Shown here piece by piece: positions 9,871 through 20,393 of a stretch of 64,000 nt of DNA; position 1 is the first letter of the stretch; each line of letters opens with the position of its first letter. Made by a program: the position numbers and the translations under genes. The stretch lies in contig OU452198.1 in assembly GCA_911728435.2 (NCBI GenBank), positions 19,564,001 through 19,628,000 of the forward strand. Reading direction: 5' to 3'. The notes below the pieces were generated by a model that saw nothing but the letters and a program-made list of their open reading frames with translations, had not been told where the DNA came from and made no database searches. This stretch comes from Apoderus coryli. Taxonomy: Eukaryota > Arthropoda > Insecta > Coleoptera > Attelabidae.

Positions 9871-10381
9871 CTTAGACACAATTCATTCAAAAACCACTGT
9901 ACAATACCCTACAATACATATATAAATTTAACATTGATGTTGGAATTATTCAGTCAATAAGTATTAATCCTAATGATGCTTTAATTATGTTAAATAATAA
10001 GATTTTTTTACCAAGTGAATTATTAGATACAACAGTAACTAAAGGAGATTTATTAAAATTTGCTCCAAACCCTACCGTTATAAATAAAAATAATGAACAA
10101 TTGTATGTAGAAATTGTTTTGAAATGTCCGTTAATCAGAGAATGAATATCAGAAGAGTTATTGCAACTCAACTACATAAGCCTGCTAGAAAGAATTTTCC
10201 AAAACGACATGTAATTATTAAAGGTCTCTATGATCTATACCAAGCAGATTTAATCGAATTACGCAAGTATACAAAATATAACAAAGGTTTTAATTACATT
10301 TGTGTGCTGAATTTGAAGGCAATAAAATAATATCTTAGACACAATGCATTCAAAAACCACTGTACAATACCCTACAATACA
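9843..10381. repeat. 76-bp direct repeats flanking a Maverick fragment
   Basis: Positions 9843-9918 and 10306-10381 are the same 76-bp sequence (offset 463, one clear mismatch), starting GCTGAATTTGAAGGCAATAA and ending CCTACAATACA. Between them lies a piece of a Maverick integrase and an upstream frame. The arrangement suggests either an unequal-exchange duplication or insertion with a long duplication. Confidence 0.75.
9919..10305 (+). pseudogene. Maverick (first family) integrase N-terminus and upstream frame
   Basis: From 10124 the plus strand encodes the start of a Maverick/Polinton integrase: RKNFPKRHVIIKGLYDLYQA, then DLIELRKYTKYNKGFNYICV. It is cut at 10305 by the 76-bp repeat, so the first catalytic Asp region is barely reached and the second Asp and Glu are missing. 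It differs clearly from the integrases at 43560-44464 and 51828-52750 (RRNFRRRRINIVGYADLWQL), so it belongs to another Maverick family. An upstream open frame (about 9925-10144, FLPSELLDTTVTKGDLLKFA) overlaps it and is unidentified. Confidence 0.65.
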
Positions 10382-10628
10382 CACCTTTCTAAAAATTAAT
10401 GTATGTAATGTGCAATTAAAAAACACATAAAAATTAATGCATATAGTTATATGAACTTAAAAAGAGCGTTATGTAAATTAATTATTCCAATATCTAACAT
10501 ATGTAATGTGTAATTAAAAAACATAAAAAATAATGTATATTAATTTTTTATATTCATTGTAAAATTATACCAATATCCGTAAATGCGTTTGCAAACGTGT
10601 CTAGACATGCTGATACAAGGATGTAAGT
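10382..10628. other. AT-rich gap with short direct repeats
   Basis: A phrase like ATGTAATGTGCAATTAAAAA followed by ACATAAAAATTAATG occurs twice, about 115 bp apart. Nothing coding is visible. Confidence 0.45.
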
Positions 10629-10664
10629 TTGGTTATAATCAATTGGTTGTCGGGTTGCGTTTAT

Positions 10665-10706
10665 ACTTCTATCAATGAAGGATTAAAATCCTTCATTGAT
10701 AGAAGT
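10665..10706. repeat. Perfect 20-bp hairpin upstream of OB-like gene
   Basis: Arms 10665-10684 (ACTTCTATCAATGAAGGATT) and 10687-10706 are exact inverted copies with a 2-bp spacer. The hairpin lies about 35 bp before a splice donor in the 5' leader of the small gene at 10812. It may be the remnant of a terminal repeat junction of the Maverick, or a fold-back insertion. Confidence 0.8.
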
Positions 10707-10811
10707 TTTTTCCAGTACAGTGCACATAAACACATACAGGTAAGAAAATTTGAATTTTTATTAGTAATTGAAAGGTTCTATAAGGATTTCTTTTTTCAAT
10801 TTATAGACATA

Positions 10812-11123
10812 ATGGACATTTCTAAAGTTAATGAAACATCCCTTTTAGAATACAAACCGATTAAATCAGTAAAAGAATTGGAAGTCGGTAAACCTTATGT
10901 CATTCAAAAACTAAAACAAGTAAAAACTAAATATGGTGAAGCAATTGTGGCAGAATGTGAAGAATTTCAGACCTTCCTACCACAGAGGCTGCTTCCACAT
11001 CTCAAAGAAAATTTAAAAAAATTTGATGGTTCTAAATTTAGTTTAGTCAGTAAAGGTATTAAAAGTATTAATCTAGGTGCTTACTCAGATACAGTATCAC
11101 TCGAATTTGTTAAGAATAAATAA
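10812..11123 (+). CDS. Small Maverick-associated OB-like protein
   Basis: This frame encodes a 103-residue protein from MDISKVNETS to EFVKNK. I chose the ATG at 10812 because the longer frame runs through a likely 5'-leader intron at 10740-10806 (CAG|GTAAGA ... TTTATAG|ACATAATGG). The core KELEVGKPYVIQKLKQVKTK, then YGEAIV and FLPQRL, parallels the protein at 46182-46523 (SLEINKRYPMKKISKSQTKY, then GQAIS and VWLPKR), which sits at the same end of Maverick B. The pattern of short beta strands is compatible with a small nucleic-acid-binding OB fold; that is inference. It is open and intact, two bases before the next frame. Its neighbours suggest it came from the first Maverick family. Confidence 0.65.
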   Translation: MDISKVNETSLLEYKPIKSVKELEVGKPYVIQKLKQVKTKYGEAIVAECEEFQTFLPQRLLPHLKENLKKFDGSKFSLVSKGIKSINLGAYSDTVSLEFVKNK

Positions 11124-11125
11124 AA

Positions 11126-11360
11126 ATGGAAGCCACCAGTGACAAAATTGTAGATATAATTAAACAGTTATTTGAGTTGTGTCGTAAACCAAACGATGCC
11201 TTAAAATATATAAAAATTTGTAAAGCTAATATTAGAATATTTAAAAAAGCTCTTCATAAGGGTGAAGTGTCGGTGAGCATTAAACGAAAATTACAAACGA
11301 ATATTTATCATTTAAAAAAGTATATTGCATTATTTAAATCTAAAAATTGTGTCTACCCAA
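11126..11360 (+). CDS. Partial unknown Maverick-linked frame, cut by LINE
   Basis: The frame starts 2 bp after the stop of the OB-like gene and encodes a lysine-rich, helical N-terminus (MEATSDKIVDIIKQLFELCR, later SIKRKLQTNIYHLKKYIALF). From about 11350 the sequence is LINE ORF1, so the native C-terminus is lost. The tight spacing suggests it belonged with the OB-like gene. I do not recognise the family. Confidence 0.5.
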
Positions 11361-12000
11361 AAAGATCACCAGCTAAACATGTGCACAGAAGCTGTAGATA
11401 TGGATCCACAATGCTTTAATTGTAAAGGAAAACACTTTACAAACAAAACTAGCGAATGTCCAGAATTTAAAAGACAGAAAGAAATTAAAAAATATATGTC
11501 AGTTCAGAATTGTTCATATAAAGAAGCAGAAAATAAAATTCCTAAAAAAACATACGCTCTAGTAGTCTGATAGTTCAAATATAGACTTAAATAATTTCGA
11601 ACTTGTAAAGCCAAACTCAACTAGGGTACATTCACAATTAAATACTGCGTCTCAGTCTAGCCATAACTATAATCAGTCAATTTCAAAAAGACCTCGCGAA
11701 TCCCTTTCAAATGATGATACAGAAACTCGGCGAAAACAAATAATTAGGGACTGTTCACTAACTTCGTCCACAATCGGTGGAATTCAGAACCACTCATTAT
11801 ATAGAAATAATGTAACCCTTCCACAATCTAGTGAATCAAACAAACAAAGCTTCTTAGGAAGCAGTCGGAATTCTATTACAGAAAGTATACTAAATCTAAT
11901 ACAAATTATTTTAACAAATTTGAAACAAAATCAAACATACGAAATGGATCGTGCGGATATATTAAAATTAATAAATAATCAACTAGATATAAATTCATAA
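11350..12000 (+). pseudogene. LINE ORF1, C-terminal part, frameshifted
   Basis: The plus strand encodes a CCHC zinc knuckle, CFNCKGKHFTNKTSECPEF, followed by RQKEIKKYMSVQNCSYKEAE, the usual end of the gag-like domain in I and Jockey-like LINEs. The frame ends at 11570. A different frame is open from about 11567 to 12000, rich in Ser/Asn and ending NQLDINS, so a frameshift separates the two parts. ORF1 product would coat the LINE RNA. The N-terminal part is missing. Confidence 0.65.
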
Positions 12001-12129
12001 ACCTTATTTTATAGGAAAGTATATTCTCCAAGTTTATACCTACATAAGATAATTTTATATAATCAGCTAACTCTCATCTTCGCAGTTGAAGAAAAACTAA
12101 ATATATGTCAATGGAATTGTAGATCGGCA

Positions 12130-15100
12130 ATGGCGAACAAAGAAAACTTGGAGAATCTACTAAGCTCGAATAATGTCAATGTAGCTCTTCTTTCTGAAAC
12201 CTGGTTTAAACCCCATAAATATATTAACTTCTCAGGCTTTAATACAATACGCAGGGACAGAGCGGACGGTAGGGGAGGAGTTGCTATATTATTGAAAAAT
12301 GATGTTCCATACTCCGAATTGCAGTCCGCCCAGAACTTTGATGACAATAAGTTTATGTACATAGGTGTTTCAATAGATGTGTGTGGTAACAATCGTAGTA
12401 TAAAATTGTCTCTAGTATCAATATATGTAAAATCGAATGTGCGTATTTCCTTGCGCGAATGGAATGATTTTTTTGTTAGTATACCTAAGCCATGTATAAT
12501 AGGTGGAGACTTTAATGCGCACAACACTGCTTGGGGAGGTCCAAAAATAGATACACAAGGTAGAACGATTTTAGACGCTTTAGATGTGAATGGTTTAGTA
12601 TTTCTGAATGATGGGTCTCCCACTTATGTGAGTCTAAATTATAATAGCGTCATTGATCTCACACTCTGTAGTCCATCAATTACGCAGGACCTGGAATGGT
12701 CCACATTACAAGACTCATACGGTTCTGATCACATACCTATCTTAATCAAATGTGACTTTAGGCCCCAATCTATTGTATATGAACAAAGTAAAAAATGGAA
12801 ACTGGCGGACGCTGACTGGTCCGGATTTACTAATCTATGCGAGAGTTTCTACAATACAGATAATAGCGCTACTTATTCAAATTTAATTAATATAATTAAT
12901 CGTGCTGCGGAATTGTCTATTCCACAATACTCTCAATTTCACAAAAAACGAGGTAAGTGCTGGTGGAACACACAATGCCAAAACGCAGTTAATGAACGAA
13001 AAAGACTATTTAAACTGTTTAAAGATTTCCCAAATAGGGACAACTTAATTAACTACAAACATGCCGATGCAACAGCAAAAAAGATTATAAAAAAAACAAA
13101 ACGCGAAAATTGGTACGGATTTTGTTCATCTTTGTGCGGAAACACACCGATGACCGAGGTCTGGCGTAAATTTAATGCATTTAAAAATAGGAAACAAAAT
13201 AATTCTACACCGATTAGTTCGGAAGCTCAATGGGTCTTGGATTTCCACTCAAAATTGGCTCCATGTTCTGTAATGAAACCAATTCAAACTATAATTAGTC
13301 CAGATGAAAATGAGCAACATGAATTGACAAAACCGTTTAGCTTTGGAGAATTGATTAGGATATTAAAACATAATCACAACACAGCACCGGGAAAAGATAA
13401 TATTCACTATCCCATGCTACATGTCTTACCTCAATCTTTAAAACATTTGATGCTAAAAATTTTCAATAAATTTTTTCATAATACAAATGAATTCCCTCTC
13501 GAGTGGTATGATTACATAATACTACCAATTAAAAAACCAGGAAAACCTAATCATTTGCCCGGCTCCTACAGACCTATTGCGTTGGCTTCTTGTGTTCAGA
13601 AGACATATGAACGGTTAATTAAAAATAGACTAGAGTTTTGGCTAGAAAAAAATCAATTAATACCTAAATTCCAGTTTGGATTTAGGAAAGGATCTTCAAC
13701 ACAGGAGGCTCTTGCATCATTGGTTACGGACGTACAGGCAGGATTCACGGACTATCTCTCCACATCAGCTGTATTTTTGGATATTCAGAGTGCTTACGAT
13801 AATGTTAATTTAGAAATTCTTCAAAATAAAATGTATTCGTTGGGTATACCGACTCGATTAATTTACAATATTACAAAATTATATTTCGGTCGCAGACTAT
13901 ATATTCGTACAGCGAATGAATTAATCAATCCAAGGATCACATCCAACGGTTTGCCACAGGGAAGCATCTTGAGTCCAACCCTTTATATCATATATGCATC
14001 AGACATATCTGAAATCGTGAAAAATACTTCAACAAAAATCAAAATGTTTGCCGATGATATCTGCATATTTCAACAAGGAAAATGTATTGAATACTGCAAT
14101 GGAAAACTTTCGAGTGCATTGTTAAATATGGAACAGTGGTGTCAAAAAAATGGGTTGAATATTTCTCCAGAGAAATCCGTTGTTTGTACATTTACCAGGA
14201 AAAGATTTAATCCTCCACCCTCCATAAAACTAGGAAATTTTACAATTCCATATCGATCTTCGGTGAAAACATTAGGTCTCACATTAGATCAAAAATTACT
14301 CTGGAAAGATCACATTCACAATGCATGCAGTATGGCCGAAAATGGAATCAACTTGATACGTGCCTTCAGCCATCATCGATGGGGATCTGATCCAAAAATC
14401 ATATTGCTTTTCTTCAGATCGTTGATACGGTCCAAACTCGATTATGGAAGCATATTCTATGGTTCAGCTAGTAATATTCACTTGGACAAAATAGAACGAG
14501 TCAAAAACAAATGTCTTCGTTTGGCTATAGGATATCTACAAAGCACGCCAGTCAATGTTATGGAGATAGAATGCTGCGAACCCCCGCTTCAATTACGTAG
14601 ACAAATGTTGAGCGACAAATTATTAATAAAACTCCATGCAAAAAAAAGCGAAGTGTACTCTCAAATACATAACCTAACTATGCAGACATTCACACATAAA
14701 TACTGGAATCACAAAAAAACTCCGCTGCTATCAGAGAGCTACAGTTGGCTGACTAAATACACAAATAACATATACCAAAATGACACAATACCGATTTTCC
14801 AGAGAGAATATGACATTTTCGAGAATATCCCAAGAATTTCAATCAATTCGAATTCCATATACTATGATGTTGACCATAACTTTAAGAATCATATAAACAA
14901 CTCGTGGGAGAATTATGAGTATCTATATACAGATGGATCGAAAATGGATGGAAAAACCGGCTGTGCAGTATACCATCAAAATAGAAATCTGGGAAAGAAA
15001 TTCAAACTCCCAAACAATACATCAATTTTCACGGCAGAACTTACAGCAATAAGAGAAGCCATCAAATATTGTATCTTATTTAACAATAACAATAGATTTG

Positions 15101-15774
15101 TTATATTCTCAGATAGCCGTTCAGCTGTGGAAGCTATTGCTACAGTATCACAAAAAAATACTACAAACTATATTCTACTAGATATTCTGGAATTGTATTC
15201 CAATCTTATTAATAAGAATAAAATATTAGAAATCTCTTGGATCAAGGCCCATGCTGGTATTAGAGGTAACGAAGAAGCCGACAAGTTGGCCAAAGAAGCT
15301 ATAGATACGGGGCAGATTATTATAAACTTTAAAGTACCTACAACAGACATCTTAGCTTTACCAAAAAATAAACTGAAAGTGTGCTGGCAACAGCTATATA
15401 CACAATCTAATAAAGGTCTGAAATTTAAAATCCTGGATCCGTTTGTACTTACCAAACCATGGTTCCATAAACATCAAATGAATAGGAATTTAATAAGAAC
15501 CATATGTCGGCTTCGAAGTAACCATGCCTTATATCCAGTATATAAACACAGAATAGGATTAAATGAAACAGAAAATTGTGAATGTGGAGAGATGGGTAAT
15601 CTTGAACATATAATGTTTCAATGTACTTATAAAAGACCTCATATTGAGGAATTATACAATAGAATTGTGGAAGTTGGTATGTCATTACCCACTAATCTAG
15701 CACAGATGTTAGCTTGTAAGGAATTATATGTACATATCTATAAGTTTTTCATAAATAGTAAAACCAAAATATAA
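12130..15774 (+). CDS. LINE ORF2: endonuclease, reverse transcriptase, RNase H
   Basis: One uninterrupted frame of 1214 codons from the ATG at 12130. The frame is open further upstream, and ICQWNCRS (about 12103-12126), the usual start of the endonuclease domain, lies before this ATG, so the real start is earlier or not ATG. Endonuclease motifs: LLSETW, GGDFNAHNTAWGG, SYGSDHIPIL. Reverse transcriptase: SYRPIALAS, FRKGSSTQEA, VFLDIQSAYD, GLPQGSILSPTLY and the catalytic FADD near 14050. RNase H: YTDGSKMDG, FTAELTAI, FSDSRSAV and WIKAHAGIRGNEEADKLAKE. C-terminal CECGEMGNLEHIMFQC is a zinc motif. The protein would nick the target, copy the RNA and remove it. Lack of any stop suggests a recent insertion. 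Confidence 0.92.
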   Translation: MANKENLENLLSSNNVNVALLSETWFKPHKYINFSGFNTIRRDRADGRGGVAILLKNDVPYSELQSAQNFDDNKFMYIGVSIDVCGNNRSIKLSLVSIYVKSNVRISLREWNDFFVSIPKPCIIGGDFNAHNTAWGGPKIDTQGRTILDALDVNGLVFLNDGSPTYVSLNYNSVIDLTLCSPSITQDLEWSTLQDSYGSDHIPILIKCDFRPQSIVYEQSKKWKLADADWSGFTNLCESFYNTDNSATYSNLINIINRAAELSIPQYSQFHKKRGKCWWNTQCQNAVNERKRLFKLFKDFPNRDNLINYKHADATAKKIIKKTKRENWYGFCSSLCGNTPMTEVWRKFNAFKNRKQNNSTPISSEAQWVLDFHSKLAPCSVMKPIQTIISPDENEQHELTKPFSFGELIRILKHNHNTAPGKDNIHYPMLHVLPQSLKHLMLKIFNKFFHNTNEFPLEWYDYIILPIKKPGKPNHLPGSYRPIALASCVQKTYERLIKNRLEFWLEKNQLIPKFQFGFRKGSSTQEALASLVTDVQAGFTDYLSTSAVFLDIQSAYDNVNLEILQNKMYSLGIPTRLIYNITKLYFGRRLYIRTANELINPRITSNGLPQGSILSPTLYIIYASDISEIVKNTSTKIKMFADDICIFQQGKCIEYCNGKLSSALLNMEQWCQKNGLNISPEKSVVCTFTRKRFNPPPSIKLGNFTIPYRSSVKTLGLTLDQKLLWKDHIHNACSMAENGINLIRAFSHHRWGSDPKIILLFFRSLIRSKLDYGSIFYGSASNIHLDKIERVKNKCLRLAIGYLQSTPVNVMEIECCEPPLQLRRQMLSDKLLIKLHAKKSEVYSQIHNLTMQTFTHKYWNHKKTPLLSESYSWLTKYTNNIYQNDTIPIFQREYDIFENIPRISINSNSIYYDVDHNFKNHINNSWENYEYLYTDGSKMDGKTGCAVYHQNRNLGKKFKLPNNTSIFTAELTAIREAIKYCILFNNNNRFVIFSDSRSAVEAIATVSQKNTTNYILLDILELYSNLINKNKILEISWIKAHAGIRGNEEADKLAKEAIDTGQIIINFKVPTTDILALPKNKLKVCWQQLYTQSNKGLKFKILDPFVLTKPWFHKHQMNRNLIRTICRLRSNHALYPVYKHRIGLNETENCECGEMGNLEHIMFQCTYKRPHIEELYNRIVEVGMSLPTNLAQMLACKELYVHIYKFFINSKTKI

Positions 15775-15783
15775 ACAGTGGGG

Positions 15784-15820
<37 letters not shown>

Positions 15821-16022
15821 ATATGCATAATCAATAAAAAAAAAGTAAGTAAGTAGTAATAAGAGTATTTGTAAGAAAAATAATTTGTAAACAGAATATG
15901 GATATGATTCAGTATGAGGAATCGAAAATCGGTGTGTTACCGTTACGATGAACATGGAAACTCCGTGATTGGAGAGTTGGCCAGTTGGTTTTCGCCAGTG
16001 CCAAAAAAAAAAAAAAAAAAAA
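15784..16022 (+). terminator. LINE 3' untranslated region with two poly(A) tracts
   Basis: Thirty-five A residues start 10 bp after the ORF2 stop. About 185 bp of unrelated AT-rich sequence follow, then CCAGTGCC and 20 A residues. The first tract may be a second LINE end or an internal A expansion. The second fits a normal target-primed 3' end. Confidence 0.5.
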
Positions 16023-16379
16023 GTACCTGCGATGCCTGGTTATGATAAGAAGGCGCCCAAAAAGTGCATATTTCCGTCCCATGCACGATTATCTCAACCT
16101 TCTACATCAACTCTTGGAAAAAATAATTCTCTCTCGATACAGTCGACATCAGGTTTTCACCGGTCTCCCGGCCAACAAACGCCTTATCCAAAAAATACTG
16201 GAAAATATGTTAACGGTGCTCTGAACCCAGATATAAATATTTCTCATTCCAATCAAATCTCACATTCAAACATATTCGATTTCAAGAGGTTACCTCGCTC
16301 GGAGCTGTACGATTTAAAGATGAATTTGGACAACTTCCTTAAGTACGATTTGCATGGCTCCCAAGAGGAGGAATTTTAA
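16023..16379 (+). pseudogene. Second LINE ORF1, C-terminal tail
   Basis: Open to 16379 with a Ser/Pro/Asn-rich stretch (LSIQSTSGFHRSPGQQTPY) and a charged end (SELYDLKMNLDNFLKYDLHG, then SQEEEF). It lacks the zinc knuckle seen in the first LINE. Apparent codons before 16023 come from reading through the poly(A) tract of the upstream LINE and are not part of it. The ORF2 endonuclease begins shortly afterwards, which supports the ORF1 assignment. Confidence 0.5.
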
Positions 16380-16394
16380 TTTTCGCAATATTAA

Positions 16395-19300
16395 GTATTC
16401 TCCAATGGAATATCCGCAGTCTAAGTGCTAACCTAAAAATATTATTAAACTGAATCCCCGTCTATTGTAGCACTATGTGAAACATGCTTATCGCCAAATA
16501 TACGTGCTAGATTTTCTGATTTTGAAGTCTTAAGATAGGATAGACATGACAATAAAGGAGGTCTTGCAATTCTAGTTAAAAATAATGTTGAATACCAATC
16601 CATCAATTTTAATACAGACTACCTCCCTCCCAACATGCAAGTCATGGGAATTTTCCCAAATAAGTTTAACTTCTCTGTCATCTCAATATACATACCTCCC
16701 AACTCTCCTCTGCAGTATCACCAGTGGCTCAGGTTAATTAACTCAGCTCCGGGACTAAAGTTGGTGATTGGTGACATGAACGCCCACAACCACGCTTGGA
16801 GCTCATCAACGCCTAATAAATTAGGAACAATTATTAGCGATTCGCTGGAGAACCTAGACCTAGTTTTTCTCAATGATGAATCGCCCACTAGATTCTGTCA
16901 CGATGAGGGTGGATCTGCTGTGGACCTCTCTCTCGTCTCACCTAATCTTGCAGTTATATCAAATTGGAAAACTTTGATAGACTGCGGCAATAGTGACCAT
17001 TATCCTATACTTATTAATATTACACTGTCTCAACAGAATACCAATTGTTTATCAATACCAAAAAGAAACCTCAGAAAAACGGATTGGGTCATGTACCAGG
17101 ACAGAGTACTCTCACCTTTGGACTTTGCGACGCTTCCATCTTATGAACAATTCATGGAAACAATCCTCGAAGCCGTGGATCTGAGTACACCTTCACAAAC
17201 GATTCCATCATCAAAGAGCACCCCCACCCCCTGGTGGGACGCAGAATGCTCACAATATATAACCCAAAGGAAAAGATCGATCAGACACTTTCAACTTCAT
17301 CCTTCACTAGAAAACTACCTTGTGGCTAAAAAAATGATTGTGCTCACCTGCAGATACAAGAAAATTCACAGAGTTCTGTTCCAAGCTGAACAGGGACTCT
17401 TCCTTAACTTCAGTTTGGAAGACAATCAAAAAATTCTCCAATGCCATGAGTAATGCAGGGCCCAGAAAATTACCAAATGAAAATACATCCAAGGAAATAC
17501 TCAATTCTCTCACGGCTTGTAATATTGACCAAAATTTTACTCTTGAACATATTATTGATATGAACCAGGTCACATTGTCTGTTGAAGAACTGGAATCTGT
17601 TTTGTCATCTAAAAGGGACTCTGCACCGGAAATGGATCATATCTCTTACTCTATGATCAAAAACTTACCTAAACAGGGTAAAGACATTCTTGTTGGAATT
17701 TATAACAATGTAATAAACACTAATAATATACCCCTATCTTGGAAGGGTACTCAGGTTGTCCCATTCTATAAACAAGGTAAAGACAGACCCTTTATCACCT
17801 AATGGGTATAGACCGATTGCTCTATCGTCATGCATATGTAAGATTTTAGAATCCATAATAAAGAATCATATGGAATGGCAACTGGAAAGGACCGTAAATT
17901 TCCGCAGCTTCAGATGGGATTCTGCAGGGGTAAAGGATGCATTGACAACCTCTCTATATTAACTTCCTCAGTTCTCTTGAACTATAGTCGTAGCATTTAC
18001 ACAGTGGGAATATTTCTTGATATATCGGCTGCATATGACTGTGTGAATCTTTCCAAACTTTATGAATATCTAGTCGATTTTGACATCCCTAGCTCCTTTT
18101 CTAATTTCATTTATAATCTCTTAAATAACCGTCTGATATATGTAAAGGACAGACATGGAGTAAATCAGGGGCCTAAATCGGCTTCAGTGGGTTTAGCTCT
18201 GGGATTCTCTCTTAGCCCCTTAATATTTAACATATATACTTGTTCTATATCAAACATCACCCCGCCGGACATCAAAATTCATGCAATACGCTGATGATTA
18301 TCTGGTTATACTTGAGGGTGAAAGGTATCCTGATCTCACTTCTCGAGCGAACTTATTTTTGGAGACTCTTCATGAATGGTTGTCTGATCACAATTTTAAA
18401 CTTTCCACTACTAAACCAGCTGCTATCATGTTCAGAAAAGGTAACGCACGTTTACCTCCTGAACCACTCATGTATAATGATACCCCTATACGTTGGGTCA
18501 AAGAACAATCGTATCTTGGATTTGTCATCACTGATAATCTAAAATGCAATAAACAGATCCAAAATACATTAGTTAAGGCCGATAAAGCAATAAATGTATT
18601 ACGTGCTGTGTGCCGTACTTGGTGGGGCGCTGATCCCGAAACACTCTCTAACCTATATAAAGGTCTTGTACGCTCCCAGTTGGACTACGGATGCCATCTA
18701 CTAATTCCTACAACTAAGATAAATCTCGAAAGACTGGACCGAGGTCAGTATAAAGCATTGAGGATTGTTATGTATGAAGTCTACTCCCACTAACGCGCTT
18801 CTGGCGGAGTGTGCTGAAATGCCGCTATCTTACAGAAGAAAATGGCTCGCACAAAAATTCGCAATAAAAGTAATTCAGTTTAATAACCATCCAATTCACA
18901 GAATATTGAATCAACTCTCTGAATATACTCAGCAACGCCAAGGATTTTGGAGAAACAGAGAGACTCCCCTGCTGGTATCTTCCATGAATAAAATGGCCCA
19001 CACGCTTCCGGAGCTCCATACTTATGATGTGCTCCCATGTTTTGAATTTGATATTGGGACTCAGTACCAACCGATATCCATACTTAATCTCGGAATTAAA
19101 AAAGAGGACAGAGATCTTAATTCTGAGTTTCAGAGTAAAGTTGCTAAATTCCATAATACACATACGTTTATATATTCTGATGCGTCCTGTGATCAAAAAA
19201 CCAACTCGGCTGGTTTTGGGATATTTATCCCCTCACATAATTTTAGTTTTTCATCCACACTGCCTGCGAATGCCCAAATATGCATAGGAGAGATTATAGA

Positions 19301-20009
19301 CATTAAAAAAGCTATCGAAACATGCATGAAAAAGAACATAATTAAAGCACGCACTTATTTTCAGTGATTCACAAAGTGCAATATCTAAAATTTGTAGAAA
19401 CATTTTTGTCTCAAAACTCCGACACATACCAATCTTGACAAAGCAGCTTTTGATTGAAGCAGGTCAAAATAGTATGGATATAAAATTGTGTTGGATTCCT
19501 GGTCACTCTAATATTGAAGGCAATATGATGGCGGACAGGCTTGCCAATGTTGGTCGTGGTCTACGAATTCCCATTCCTCTTAGATTGGATAAATCAGACT
19601 TTCTGCCATACTTCAAATCATCATTGAAAAATCAATGGAAAAATATATCCACAACTGGTACTCTCGTGTTCAGGAGGTCTTCCCTAACACACCCTGGTTT
19701 TCCAAATTCCCATTTATAGATCGGAGGCACCTCACAACCATTATCCGAATGCGTACGGGTCATAGTTCATATCCGGAGCATCTTCACAGAATCAAGGTTC
19801 TAGATAGTCCTTTCTGTCAATGTGGACAAATAGGGAGTCTAACTCATATTATCTTTGAATGCCCTAATAATCGACAAAACCTATATTCTGAGCTCATAAA
19901 GGCTGGAGCTAAAGCTCCTATGTCGGTACAAACTTTATTAAAAGACTTAAACTACGAATCACTTAAAACACTTATTAACTTTTTGCGCCTAAATGAGTGG
20001 CGTATTTGA
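16395..20009 (+). pseudogene. Second LINE ORF2, multiple frameshifts
   Basis: Endonuclease pieces: ALCETCLS (16460s), IGDMNAHNHAWSSS (16770s), GNSDHYPIL (about 16990). RT pieces: GYRPIALSSC (17800), VGIFLDISAAYD (18010) and QYADDY (18283), the catalytic block. RNase H pieces: YSDASCD (19170), WIPGHSNIEGNMMADRLA (19490). Zinc motif: CQCGQIGSLTHIIFECP (19815). The pieces are spread over at least five frame changes, for example near 17340, 17790, 18280, 18790, 19367 and 19640, so the copy is dead. Domain order and motifs show an I-type ORF2 like its upstream neighbour. Confidence 0.8.
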
Positions 20010-20160
20010 CTGTGTGTGTCCTTTGTTACAGAAATTTCTGTCCTTCTCTCTGAATCTTCAACTCTACTACTTAGTATTTATGCAATCCATCTTTATATGT
20101 GCATGTGTTCAACTTGGTGTTCCTTAAACTAACATATTCATTTTGAAGTATTAGAATATT

Positions 20161-20393
20161 GGAGACAATCGTAATCACACTCGCCAAACTAAGTATAAAA
20201 AAAAATCAACCACGAAGATTACACAATGGATATGGGCAGCAGCCCAGCAGCCCTTCAATGGGCGTCCGAAAAGAAGATTAAACGAGAAACTGGCTAAATA
20301 CCCATTGGTGAAGGCCATTAACGAAGAACCATCGAACGATAACCTTAAATATAAAAACAACAAGTGTTTTTGTGCTCTTGATGAACTATAACT
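20161..20393. other. Unassigned spacer before Harbinger transposase
   Basis: A moderately GC-rich piece (20205-20310) has short open frames (for example QQPFNGRPKRRLNEKLAKY) but no recognisable family. It may be debris of a gene or the Harbinger 5' end. No terminal inverted repeat could be assigned. Confidence 0.3.

Larger units (their letters stand above)
11350..16022 (+). mobile_element. I-type LINE, 5'-truncated, with intact ORF2
   Basis: The unit comprises the end of ORF1 with a zinc knuckle, a full ORF2 (endonuclease, reverse transcriptase, RNase H, terminal zinc motif) and a 3' region containing two A tracts. One A tract is 35 bases at 15784-15818. The other is 20 bases at 16003-16022, just after GTTGGTTTTCGCCAGTGCC, and probably marks the true 3' end. 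The RNase H domain places it among the I/Nimb/Loa-like groups. Left boundary is approximate: it enters the frame at 11126 without a clear target duplication. Confidence 0.75.
16023..20160 (+). mobile_element. Second I-type LINE, decayed
   Basis: This region holds the end of an ORF1, then endonuclease, RT, RNase H and terminal zinc motif in several frames. The domain order matches the upstream LINE but the sequences differ throughout, so it is another family. The 3' untranslated region runs from 20010 to about 20160. It directly follows the A tract of the first LINE. Confidence 0.72.

Noticed and set aside
12108..12623. 171-codon minus-strand frame in the LINE
   Set aside because: Antisense to the endonuclease domain, which has the expected catalytic blocks.
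11330..15835. Target-site duplication for the first LINE
   Set aside because: TATATTGCATTATT on the left and TTATATGCATAATC on the right look alike but do not align as a direct repeat, and the true 3' end is probably at 16022.
15969..16022. Coding frame running through the A tract into the second LINE
   Set aside because: The lysine run is the poly(A) tail of the first LINE read as codons; the two sides belong to different elements.
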